Part shown: positions 54,837 through 64,000 of the stretch, piece by piece
How the letters are laid out: each line of letters opens with the position of its first letter
Numbering within the stretch: position 1 is the stretch's first letter
DNA from: Myrica gale
Taxonomy: Eukaryota > Streptophyta > Magnoliopsida > Fagales > Myricaceae
NCBI GenBank assembly: GCA_963930655.1
Contig: OZ005609.1
Coordinates: 19,975,001 to 20,039,000, forward strand
Direction: 5' to 3'
DNA: 64,000 bases
Notes under the pieces: model-generated
Told to the model about the DNA's origin: nothing
What the model saw: only the letters and a program-made list of their open reading frames with translations
Databases searched by the model: none
Translations under genes and position numbers: made by a program

Positions 54837-56482
54837 ATGGAGGAACTATCAAGCATTAACCCAAATAGAGATAGGCGAGGGTCTAGTAGTACCTCAAACC
54901 TAAAAGGTTTGTCAATTTATTTTCTCTCTATATGAACGAATTCAGATAGAGTTCCATTGGTTTCATTTGCATGGTTGGATTATGTAGGTGAAATGGTTAT
55001 GGCAGACAATAGAAAAACTGTAAATATTTGGACCTTAGAGTTTAGAGATGAAGACCATGCTTACGATTGGTACAATTGTTACGCAATTAGCATTGGATTT
55101 AGCATCCGGAGATCCAGTAGGTTCAGGAATAAAGAAAAATGATATTATACAGTTAGAACATTCGTTTGAAGCAAAGAAAGGTTGAGAAAAGAGAAACAAC
55201 AGACAGTCCCTTAAAAAAAAACGGCAGAATACTAGGTGTGGGTGTCTTGCAAGTTTCGCCATTCAGCAACAAACCAAGTGGAATGTATTACACATTTGAA
55301 TGGTGTCCATAGCATAACCACGAATTAGCTACACCATCAAAAGTCAACTTGCTTTGTTCCTATAGGCGAATCAATGAATTGCAACGATGCAGATAGAGTT
55401 GGCATTCACCCGAAGCTAGCACATGATTTGATGGCGGCCCAGGCTGGGGGAAGAGAGCACTTGGGATTCACTGAAATGGATTTGAAAAATTATTTAAACA
55501 GTAAAAGAAGTAAATCAATGGATGGTGGAGTAGCAGGTGCACTTATTAATTGGTTTGGTGATCAGCAACGTAAAAATTCTCAATTCTTCTTCAGAGTTAT
55601 GTTAGACGACGATGAGCACATAACTAACATATTCTGGTCTGAACACGACATGCAGAATGACTATGCACTTTTTGGTGACTTTGTATCGTTCGATACCACC
55701 TACAGGACAAACCACGAGCACAGGCCATTGGGGGCATTTCTAGGAGTGAATCATCACAGGAAACAAGTAGTGTTTGGGACATGTCTATTGTTTGATAAGA
55801 TAACTAATTCATTCAAATGGTTGTTTGATACCTTCGTTGAGTGTATGGAAGGGAAGACACCCCAATCGCTTTTCACTGACCAAGATGCTGGTATGCTTGA
55901 TGCAATCCCTATCTCCTGGCCAAACACACATCATTTTCTTTGCGTATGACATATTAATCAGAATGCACTGAAAATTTTGGGGCACTATTCGGGAACAAGG
56001 ACTTCAAAAAAGTTTGGAATATGCTCCTTTTCGATAGTGATGTAGATGATTTTGACCTTGTCTGGTCTTAGATGATTGAAGACCATGACCTTCAAGACAA
56101 TGAGTGGTTGCAAAGGATCTATGAGAAGCGTGAGAAGTGGGCCCCAACACATGTACGAAATGTTTTCTGTGCAGGTAAGAGGACTACACAGTTGAGTGAA
56201 AGTTTTAACTCGACTTTGCGCAGGTACTTGAAGACGGAAAGGAATATGACCTGGTTTTTTCAATACTTTCAGCAATCAATCGATGACATGTGGTACAAGG
56301 AGCTTAAATCAAATTTTAATATGCAGGATAAATTACCTCTTCTAAGGACCAATGACCCACTTTGTATTCACGCGTCAAAAGTCTACACCCCAAATGTTTT
56401 TGATCTTTTTGTGGAACAGACATATAAGTTTATTGCATTACACTTGATTGTCAGAGGGAGACTAATGGATCAGAAGAGGTAG
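54837..56482 (+). pseudogene. FAR1/FRS-type protein gene remnant (MULE-derived)
   Basis: A first exon may start at ATG 54837 (MEELSSINPNRDRRGSSSTS). The FAR1 DNA-binding domain follows: FRDEDHAYDWYNCYAISIGF at about 55043, TFVCSK near 55160, CGCLASF near 55240 and a HNHEL block near 55318, in shifting frames. The MULE-transposase domain follows: QFFFRVMLDDDEHITNIFW, then FGDFVSFDTTYRTN, then a block ending LFTDQDAGM, all in one frame from 55374 to 55949. A later piece (56072-56482) has TTQLSESFNSTLRRYL and an FV(E)Q block. FAR1/FRS proteins are plant transcription factors domesticated from Mutator transposases. Stops and at least three frameshifts make this inactive. It could be a decayed FRS gene or an old MULE. 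Confidence 0.8.
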
Positions 56483-56489
56483 AAGTACA

Positions 56490-57012
56490 TTTTTGTAGTC
56501 CCGACCCAACCCATAACTGTGCGACAACGAAACGACATGTGATTACCACTATTAATGAGTTTCATCAATGTGTACGATATAGAAGCCTAGACGACTTCTA
56601 GGATCATCAGTTGTATTGGGTTTACTTTTTAAAAAATATTTGATTTTTTGTACAAAGTAGTGTTGGATTGTATGTAAATAATTTGGAATCTTTTGAGTTT
56701 ATTGGTTAATGAGACTTTCTTGTTATTATATATCCTTTGCATATTCATTACAAGTAGAACCATCTGTAGAATTCTAAAAGCTATGATCTTCATCTTCTCA
56801 GAGGACGTCATAGGCAGGGCTGGGATTTCCAGAGGCCCCGCGTGCGGCATTAATGTGGCTTGATCTTCACATCACACACTCTTTCCATAACACGCTTTGC
56901 AGCAACCTCCGCTTTTGGCTTACCAACATCTTCAAATCTTAAACAGAACAGTCACCATTAAAGAAAATATTTGCGAAAAAGAAATTGAAAATCCAAAACG
57001 TCACATATAGAA
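56490..57012. other. Spacer between the FRS remnant and GIF1 copy
   Basis: No coding or repeat signal recognised. A minus-strand frame at 56629-56850 has no motif. Confidence 0.35.
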
Positions 57013-57638
57013 CACATATACCAAAGGCTCGAGTCCTCTATTCTTTTCTCTCAATTCCCATCATCATCAGCTTTTAAGTAAAGAGTCTCACCACCATCGA
57101 CATCGTGGCTTGTGGAGCTCCCCCCTCGTCCCTCAGCAGACCCAGCACTCCCAATATCTTGCTTGCTACCACCAGCCATCCCCCGATTTCCTCCCTGCAT
57201 GCCTTCTCCGGCAGAGCCACGACCAAAATCAGGAAACCCTCCAACCCCAGGGCCCCACTACGTCCCACATGACTGGCGTCACCTTGCAACATGTGAAGTC
57301 CTGCACTCCCACTAGAGCTCATACCAAGTTGGTTGTGCAAGGCTTGCTGCTGTTGCAGTGCCGAAAATGGCTGTTGGCTGTACAACATGGAGGAGCGTGC
57401 ATCAATGAGCGATTGTGGTGTCATCTGTTGAGCTTGTTGGTGCTGTATGTAGTGAGCTCCTAGCTGCACAATGCCATTGGAAGGAAACTACAGGGAATTG
57501 AATGTGGCGTTAAATGTAGTGGAAGCTACCTTTACGAATCACGTCAATATAACACGCATAAAACGAACCAAAGGGAATTTCCCAAATTAAGAATATCATC
57601 ATCTGGATGTGATAATTTCCATATATATCTTAATTCGG
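57013..57638 (-). pseudogene. Duplicated GIF1 last exon with flanking intron
   Basis: Near-identical to 29677-30350 in the same orientation: 3' flank, all of exon 4, the splice acceptor (CTGTAG instead of CTGCAG) and about 150 bp of intron 3. The coding stretch 57463-57074 keeps QQAQQMTPQSLIDARSSMLY and the LQQQQALHNQLGMSSSGSAG segment. It then loses frame after SGALGLEG through a base loss in a C/G run, so the C-terminal end is scrambled. A 60-70-bp block of the intron part is deleted relative to the parent. Because intron sequence is included, it arose from DNA, not from mRNA. The SSXT exons are absent. Confidence 0.92.
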
Positions 57639-57639
57639 G

Positions 57640-58222
57640 AAGTGAGACTCCATTCACTTCAGGGAATGGTTGAGAACCAGTCGGTCAGGACTGATGATTT
57701 TTCATCAAAACAAGAAATTAGTTCAAAATATTTCGTGAACTTTCGCTCTCGATATTGCTGCTGCAGGAGCATATTCGAGGCATGAAAAGTAATGAATGTT
57801 TTTTCCAACATGTCTTCTTCAGTGAAATTTTCTCCATACAGGATTAACTATGAAGTGATTTTGAACAAAGCAGAATTATACTCACAAACAGATTTAAAAT
57901 CTTGCAACCTCAAGTGCATCCAATTATATCGAGCTTTTGGGAGGATTATGGACTTCTGGTGCTCGTGTCTCTCCTTTAAATTATTCTATAAAATAAGGGT
58001 ATCTTTCACCTTAAGATATTTAGATTTCAATTCTTCATGGAGATGATGGCGTAAGAAAATCATTGATTTGACATGATCCTGCAGGGATGCATCATTTTCC
58101 TCTTGAATAGTATTTCCAAGATTCTTATTATCAAAATGAATTTCAGCATCAAGGACCCATGAGAGATAATTGTTGCCCGAAATATCAAGAGCTACGAATT
58201 CAAGTTTTGTAAGATTCGACAT
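57640..58222 (-). pseudogene. Ty1/copia gag fragment
   Basis: From ATG 58222 on the minus strand: MSNLTKLEFVALDISGNNYL, then SWVLDAEIHF and MIFLRHHLHEELKSKYL, the widely repeated copia gag of the UBN2 group. After a TAG (an expected Trp codon) at about 57988 it continues as NNLKERHEHQKSIILPKARY, EEDMLEKTFITFHASN and LLQQQYRERKFTKYFELISC. It abuts the duplicated GIF1 intron at 57638. No zinc knuckle, pol or LTR is visible. Confidence 0.85.
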
Positions 58223-58404
58223 GATCTATAACATGCAACGGATGAATAAGTTTCTAATCCAATCACACAAAGCAACAAAGAAGAAAATGTCAAATAAAAT
58301 AAACTTACCAAAACAACTTAACATCTTACATTGGCCAAACAACGGCCCCTCGAATTTAAATCCAAAACAAATACATAGAGCAACTAACAAAATTGAAATA
58401 CGGG

Positions 58405-58700
58405 GTCTCACACTTCTTGCTCCCGCAAACATTTCCCTCTATCAAATTCTTCTTCTCGCCAGCCGCTCACTTCTCTCTTCTCTTCTCCCATCTCTCTCTC
58501 TTTCCTCTTTCTTTCTACTTTCTCTCGTTATTTCCTCTTTCTTTTGAGTTCATTGCCAATGTGATTTTGAGTTGTATTTGTGACTGGAACAATATGAAGA
58601 TTTTCCTTAGTCTTAATCCCGAAGCAATCACTGTCAAAATCCTTGTTGATGTCAGGTAATTCGATTACAGAGTGTCCTAGATTAATTCGGATTAATCTTG
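58405..58700 (+). repeat. Dispersed repeat copy 2 (first copy at 3390-3660)
   Basis: Same CT-rich leader, TTTGAGTTCATTGCC, TGGAACAATAT, GAAGCAATCACTG and AATTCGGATTAATCTTGAGTC order as the first copy. Here it continues into sequence carrying gene fragments rather than intergenic DNA. Confidence 0.75.
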
Positions 58701-58719
58701 AGTCGATTTTATTGTTACC

Positions 58720-59210
58720 GTGTGGACTCTCAACTTGGGCATTGAAAGAAAGATTGATTGTATGGGATGATTTGATATATCTGGAAGGGCCTCAGGATTT
58801 TCGTTGGGTTTTAGGGTTTCCTGTCAAATTTTCTTGTTTATTCTTTCCTTTGGTAAATGTTTTCTTCAAGAGTTTTCGATTTATGCAGTGCTGATGTTTG
58901 AATTGATATTGTCATTTTTAGATTAGAGTAGGAAATTTTTTATGGGCTAGCTAATTTTATTTTCCTTTCGGTTGAAGAGAAGTTTTTGCTGCAAAAAGCA
59001 TAGGCGGTGAGATTTAGTCCACGTTTGCCCATTTCTAAGAGACATTGGATTGTTCTGTTTGCCCCTGCTTTGGAAAAGTTAATTTGTGCTAATTTTTTTG
59101 TCAAGTTGATGTTGAGTTTTTATGGGAAAGCATGTGGAAAATAATAGATTTAAAACAAATCAGCATATAATTGATTTTTTACATGCTTCTCTCGCTATTT
59201 ATGTGTGCAG
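58720..59210. other. Intron-like sequence before the RWP-RK exon
   Basis: T-rich with no recognised exon. TTTATGTGTGCAG at its end is a good splice acceptor. Confidence 0.35.
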
Positions 59211-59270
59211 TTTGGCCCACTACACTGAAAATGATATGCAGAGAACATGGAATTTCAAGATGGCCATCTC
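59211..59270 (+). pseudogene. RWP-RK exon of a NIN-like protein (NLP), isolated
   Basis: A 60-bp segment flanked by GTGTGCAG before and GTAAGT after. With its split codons it reads VWPTTLKMICREHGISRWPS followed by R, the core of the RWP-RK DNA-binding domain of NLP nitrate-response transcription factors (family VCPTTLKRICRQHGI(S/T)RWPSRK). Cys to Trp at the second residue is a departure from the family. No other NLP exon (GAF-like or PB1) was found nearby, so this is a captured or orphan exon, not a gene. Confidence 0.75.
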
Positions 59271-60606
59271 GTAAGTCCTTGCATCTAATGCATGCTATAA
59301 TACTAGCAGTACGGTGGGCTATGGATGCTATACTAAGACTAGGTTTTTTATGGGTTTTAATCATGTTTAATTTTTTAAATATATTTTTAAAGGATTTTCT
59401 TTCAGCTAGAGGAACGAGGACTTGCATTGGCGCATTCGTTTATACCAATAGAAATTGGCCTTTCGTTTGTAAGGTTCATGTTTGAAGTAATATTGATGGT
59501 GGTTAATGAGTACATTACTTTTCCTTTTCTTCTACTTTCTTTTCAACATAGATACTTGGATCTCCATTCAATGCAGATGCATATATAGGATTTGGGCTTT
59601 CACTCGATTCGTTGCCAGGACCTTTGCTTAGTCTTCATTTTTCTTCTCTCTTTTTTTTTGCCTTTTATACATCCTTTTTTTCTGATCAAGGTACTTTGGC
59701 CTACTTTAAATAATCATGGAAAGAGCAAAGGTTGATTACAACAACTACAGAGACCTGCTCCCTGTTGCAAAGAAGCAAAGGTTTTATATATCTATTTTTT
59801 TATTGCTAGCTAGTATTACTTGTTTTTGTTTATCTTAGAAAAGGAAATGCTATTTACAATAGCATTTAGTTATTTTTTTTCAGGAAACTTAATTAATGTA
59901 GATGGGGATGAAGTTCATACTCGAGTCAGTATGATAGATCCAAAGTTTTGTATCAAATTACACTATATTTTCTTTTTGTTTTTTAATATTTTGTTTCAAA
60001 GGAAACATGTGGGCACTTCTGCAACAATAAGTTTTCTTATTAAAAAATGAATACAATTCTAAGTACAGGGGGATATTGTTGTATGAAACAACAGAGGCGA
60101 GTCTATCTTTTGGAAAAACTCTCACTTAACAAGGTTACTTCTATGGGTGGAAGTGATGTTTGCCTTTTGTGACTAAATCTTGTTTGGAAACCTTAACATC
60201 AGAAATGAACATGCCCAAAAGTAGAATTCATTCTGTTTAGATCTTTACCATCCAGCAAGAATAGGTGGAACTCAAGTTTCATTTAAGAATAGGTGGAAAT
60301 GTGGTATGATTTGTGATACCTAAACGCTAACTCTTTAATTTTTAGTAATCCTTTGCTGCTTTGGTGTCCAAAACTGTATTTGCTTCTATTTTCCTAAGCA
60401 TAGTACTGTTGTCAATGGTATTTACACCCCTTAAATAGGGCATGTAAACAAAGCAAATTCTAATTCTCTTTGTTCTGATGGTGTGAGAAGATTAAGCTTT
60501 AACTAGTTCGAGAATTTTTTTATGACATGGGTTGTCAAATGTTATTTTGAAATGTATGAATAGTGGTCATCCTCTGTTTTTAACTTCTTTCCATCTGTTT
60601 TTGTAG
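59271..60606. other. Intron-like and unassigned sequence between captured exons
   Basis: T-rich. Short exon-like pieces (for example GATTACAACAACTACAGAGA near 59730, and GTAGATGGGGATGAAGTTCA near 59898) are not identified. Confidence 0.3.
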
Positions 60607-60731
60607 GACTAACCAGGCAAACACATCCAGAAGTAATAGTTCTTGATCCTCCAGATGCCATACAACATTTACGCAACCGCCAATTTATGCTCCAGGTTGT
60701 TGTTGATCTGAACTTGAATTCATGTAAAGTT
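60607..60731 (+). pseudogene. Inositol-tetrakisphosphate 1-kinase (ITPK) exon, isolated
   Basis: After the acceptor TTTTTGTAG the frame reads LTRQTHPEVIVLDPPDAIQH and then LRNRQFMLQVVVDLNL. This matches the plant ITPK segment (Q)THPEVxVLDPPDAIQHLxNRQSMLQxVADLNL that leads into the ATP-grasp fold. ITPKs phosphorylate inositol phosphates on the way to phytate. Ser to Phe in RQSML and the absence of any other ITPK exon within reach suggest a captured or orphan exon. Confidence 0.75.
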
Positions 60732-61272
60732 GTAAATACTCTGAATTTGCATATATTATGAATATAGGTGATGCGATAATGTAACCCCATGTGCAGAGAT
60801 GCATCGCTCTATTTTGTCAATTTATTGGTATTCCACAGATCAACAACGTGTTCTTTCTCTTGAAGGAATCTCGAAATGAATCAAGTATAGCTCAATTAAT
60901 GCAGAAAAATAAGGAACTTCAGAAAAAAAGAAATAACACGAAAATATCAATTATATGATGCAGAGAGTACAAAAATTAAAACCAACTATTGTAGATCTCT
61001 TCAGCTGCTAAGCATGAACGCAAAAAAAAGACTACTTCAGAAATGCCCACAGGTGAATATGTACTAATTGCAACCAACATGCCGGTGGGCCAAACTATTT
61101 TTCGACGAGCATAATCTTGTTGGGGCAGCTCATAGACTTTATCAAAATCAGTCATGATGACTATCGCTCTCTTGGGCATGCCCATTATCAACGGAAAACG
61201 ATTGTCATTGCAGTAACGCCCGTCGTTATTGGAACTGAAAAACGACTTGGCCCGCGGCAAAATAATCTCGAC
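60732..61272. other. Unassigned
   Basis: A 142-codon minus-strand frame at 60976-61404 overlaps the minisatellite and shows no known domain; not called as a gene. Confidence 0.3.
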
Positions 61273-61389
61273 GGCGAAAGATGTGGCATTCCTGACCCAA
61301 AGAGATTGTCGGCGAAAGATATGGCATTCCTGACCCATGGAGATCGTAGACGAAAGATGTTGTATTCTTGACCATGGAGATCGTCGGCG
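61273..61389. repeat. Three-copy minisatellite, 38-39-bp period
   Basis: GGCGAAAGATGTGGCATTCC-like units begin at 61273, 61311 and 61349, each with CTTGACC or CTGACCC(A) and AGATCGT/AGATTGT. Confidence 0.9.
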
Positions 61390-61576
61390 CGAAGCAACTA
61401 CCATAGAGGTGTTGAGTTGTCGAAGATGAGCTGCCTAGACGCTATAACCTCTATGAAGCTTCGACGACCCATTGTCGTGGCTGTAGAGCTCTTCTAACAA
61501 CTTATGCCCATTTATCCTACGGAAGCCTCCGTTGGTGATGACTGATTTTCCTCTAATGACGTTATTAGGAACAATC

Positions 61577-61822
61577 TGTTAGTATATGGCATTGTATTTT
61601 CTTGATTCAGGAAGATCATGAAAATATATCTTCCTGAACTAGGAAGATATTCCCAAATCAAGAAGAATGAGATTTGTGATCAATTTGTAATTAGTTGATT
61701 CTGATTACCTTGTATAGTTTACCCTCTCCTTCTATAAAAGGACGGTTCCTTGTACAGTTTATACACATCTCAGAATATACAAAGTATTCTTCATTCTCTC
61801 TATCTTTTCTCTTATTTCAACA
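61577..61822 (+). repeat. 5' LTR of a Ty1/copia element (246 bp)
   Basis: Starts TGTTAGTATATGGC and ends CTTATTTCAACA, directly before a PBS. TATAAAAGG at 61733 is a good TATA box for the element's transcript. An inverted GGAAGAT pair lies near the left end. The short LTR fits the Ale/Ivana-like copia groups. Confidence 0.88.
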
Positions 61823-61835
61823 TGGTATCAGAGCC
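61823..61835 (+). other. Primer-binding site
   Basis: TGGTATCAGAGCC immediately after the LTR; initiator Met-tRNA type. Confidence 0.92.
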
Positions 61836-62440
61836 TTATGTCTATCAAATTTTGGTATGTTAATACCTTAATCAATTTCCCAGGCACTCTTCCTATGGGT
61901 TCTTCAATCCTGTTGTTCTTTCACTAAAATTCGGGCTTCTGTTCATCGATTTTGGGTGTTTTCATACCACAAATTGATTTTACAGGTCTCATAATTTTGT
62001 TTGGTGGAAAGAACGCCTTGTTCTGTAGTCCCACACACCATCACGCGCCGTCTGAAGCTTCTGCAGCTTTGTCCTCATCCGCACTCGCCTCCACGCGCCC
62101 TCCGAGCCTCGCTTCACGCGCCCATCACACACCTTATGTTTGACAGTACGTGCCAGCACAGGTTTAGCCCTTCCAGATCAGGTCGGTTTGACTCAGATCC
62201 GGCCAACCCAGCTCAAGCCCAGTCTTGATCCGGCCTATCACGCTTTATCCTAGCCATTTTTGCTGTAGCCATGTTTGGTCTTCTACTCACTCCGGAATGG
62301 TCTGCCACCACCAATCTTCGTCCACCCTAGGTGACCACCGTCCACCACCTTTCGGCGGAGCTCCGGCTCCCCGCCAAATTTTTCGCGATCGTTCCATCCA
62401 TGCCCTCTGTTTATTCTAATTTGGTTGGCATCTTTCTTTT

Positions 62441-63840
62441 ATGGCTTCCACTAAGGATGTTAATGTCATTTGGTCTATTGACATTGTTTTAGATGGCGCC
62501 AACTATAATGCTTAGGCCCAGCATATGTCGGTCTTTCTTATTGGTCATAAGTTATGGCATTTTGTTACTGAAGATAAAATGGAACCTAAGAAAGTAGAGA
62601 AGGAAACCTCAGATGGCTTCACTGATCGTCTTGAGCTATGGGAAGCCACTAATTGTAAGATTTTATCTTGGTTCATCAATACCTCTGTTCCATCAATTCA
62701 CAATCTTCTTCCCAAATTTTGAAATGTCAAACTTGCTTGGGAATTTTTGGAAAATTGATACAATTTCTTTAGTGACGTCGCCCTCCAGTTTCAGCAGGAA
62801 TCTAAATTGTATCAGATGCATCAAGAGCATGTCCAATCTTTTGCCGAGTTTCACTCTCGGGTGAGTAGTATCTGAGATCATCTCTCTCAAACTAATCCTT
62901 CTTTTCCTGATACTAAGTCTGCTGAGATCTTTTTTGAGTATCATGATCATTTTCAATTCATTCATTTTATGATGCATATTCGGGATGATTTTGAGAATAT
63001 TAGAGCCCCTTTGCTTCATTACTCCCCATTGCCTACACTTAATGTTGCTCTTACTGAGCTCATTTACGAGTAGACACGACATCAGACTCGTTGGGTGCAT
63101 ACTTCTAATCTAGTCATGGCTATTGCATTTTCTGGTTCCGTGGCTGCTGTTGCTAAGCCTCACCGCTTCTTTGGTAAATGTCACTATTGTAAGGAAAATG
63201 GTAACCGGATTTTTCAATGTCCAAACAAAAAGGCTAAGGATGCAAGAGATGCTCAGAAAGCTAAGACCTATACTCCCACCTCCGAGAATTTTTCTGTTGC
63301 GTCTACGGGTCCCTCAACTTTTGAGTCATCTTCTACACCTACTCCTTCTTCCTTTACACCAGCTGAACTCGAGACAATTGTCCACTAAGTTCTATCTCGT
63401 TCTTCTACTGCATTCATCGTCTCCTCAGGTAAATCTTCCTCTTGGTTTATTGACTTAGCCTGTTGCAATTATGAGTTATGATTCTTCTCTCCTATTTGAT
63501 AAAAAAATCTTTGAATCTCGTACCTATCATATACACTGCTGATGGATCCCATATGTCCGTTAATCATGTTGGCTATATTTCTACATCTACTCTTTCCATT
63601 CCTAATACATATCACGTTCCTAAATTGTCTCTCAATCTCCTTTATGTTGGTCAACTTGTTGAGTATGGTCTTATCTTAACCTTTTCCAACAAAGAGTGTG
63701 ATGTGCAGGATCAGAAGATGGGCCAGGACCAAATATGTTGGCTATATTTGGTCTTCTTTTTGAGCTTTCATTCCTACATGTTCCTAGTTCATTTTTTGTT
63801 TCGTCTCTTGTCGCCGCTGTCTTTTTATATGGTTAATTTT
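62441..63840 (+). pseudogene. copia gag-protease, many stops
   Basis: ATG 62441 opens MASTKDVNVIWSIDIVLDGA and meets a TAG at 62513-62515 where the family has Trp. The same or neighbouring frames then give QHMSVFLIGHKLWHFV, FQQESKLYQMHQEHVQSF and IRDDFENIRAPLLH, a copia gag. The zinc knuckle CHYCKENGNRIFQC at about 63180 has Asn in place of its His. The protease triad reads DLA instead of D-S/T-A/G (about 63450). Post-protease sequence continues as YTADGSHMSVNHVGYISTST and LSLNLLYVGQLVEYGLILTF. A frame change follows near 63720. Confidence 0.85.
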
Positions 63841-64000
63841 GTTCACAATCGATATTTTGATGATTTTAATAAATGGATTAAGTTTACAAAATTGACATCT
63901 TCAAAGACAAATTCATTTTTATCAAAGAGCTAAAGACAAGAAGATTGAAGATCAAGAAGATCAAGAAGCTCAAAAGTGAAGATTCAAGACCATTGGGTAT
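63841..64000. other. Window end, unassigned
   Basis: Purine-rich AAGATCAAGAAG repeats near the end; not identified. Confidence 0.3.

Larger units (their letters stand above)
61577..63935 (+). mobile_element. Ty1/copia element, 5' portion
   Basis: LTR, PBS, a leader of about 600 bp and a decayed gag-protease region that fades before the window end. No integrase, RT or 3' LTR is within the window. The sequence beyond about 63840 is not clearly copia, so the element may be interrupted there. Confidence 0.85.

Noticed and set aside
54837..56482. Intact FAR1 transcription factor gene
   Set aside because: Both the DNA-binding and transposase-like domains are interrupted by stops and frame changes that introns do not explain.
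60976..61404. 142-codon minus-strand open frame
   Set aside because: It overlaps a 38-39-bp minisatellite, has no recognisable domain, and has no splice or promoter context.

Overview
This window is nuclear DNA from a flowering plant, most likely a eudicot. The evidence is plant-type LTR retrotransposons, CACTA ends, a plant L1 element, MITEs, GT-AG introns and plant-only gene families (VQ, GIF/AN3, FAR1/FRS, RWP-RK). No operon, rRNA gene or confident tRNA gene was seen, and the species cannot be named from this alone. It is repeat-rich and gene-poor.

Only two genes look intact. A small intronless VQ-motif protein gene lies at 7562-7969 (+). A four-exon GRF-interacting factor gene of the GIF1/ANGUSTIFOLIA3 type lies at 29706-34865 (-); its splice sites and reading phase close exactly to 226 residues, and it has a likely 5'-UTR intron.

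Layout: 1-1.77 kb, decayed endogenous pararetrovirus (RT-RNase H) ending in an AT microsatellite. 2.4-3.7 kb, two CACTA-type ends around an unidentified fragment, then one copy of a dispersed repeat. 4-6.5 kb, three MITEs and a MYB-like scrap. 7.5 kb, the VQ gene. 9.6-16.1 kb, a complete-length but mutated L1 LINE with target-site duplications (TSDs). 16.8-25.4 kb, a CACTA-like carrier with GTCCGGAC-type repeats, broken by the 5' LTR and gag start of a minus-strand Ty3/gypsy element (17.3-21.6 kb) and by a minus-strand Sirevirus-like solo LTR (22.9-24.7 kb). 26.7-29.1 kb, a MITE, a 293-bp tandem duplication, a VQ pseudogene and a 734-bp fold-back element. 29.7-35.35 kb, GIF1. 36.6-47.1 kb, a roughly 230-bp CACTA MITE swollen by a 9.05-kb Sirevirus (exact TSD) and a gypsy solo LTR; the Sirevirus RT is itself split by a 204-bp Mutator-type MITE. 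47.4 kb, a tRNA-derived SINE. 51-52.1 kb, tandem repeats. 54.8-56.5 kb, a FAR1/FRS pseudogene. 57.0-57.6 kb, a duplicated GIF1 last exon. 57.6-58.2 kb, a copia gag fragment. 58.4-60.7 kb, the second copy of the dispersed repeat with an NLP (RWP-RK) exon and an inositol-tetrakisphosphate-kinase exon. 61.6-64 kb, the 5' part of a decayed Ty1/copia element running off the window.

Themes: nested insertions that can be ordered in time by exact TSDs; fragments of host genes (GIF1, VQ, NLP, ITPK, perhaps MYB) scattered among transposons; and regulatory-looking sequence in LTRs, namely palindromes with a shared GTCGAC core in two different Sirevirus-type LTRs and a dense GCCCA array in the gypsy LTR. 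No clearly new biochemical system was found. All identifications were read by eye, without database searches.
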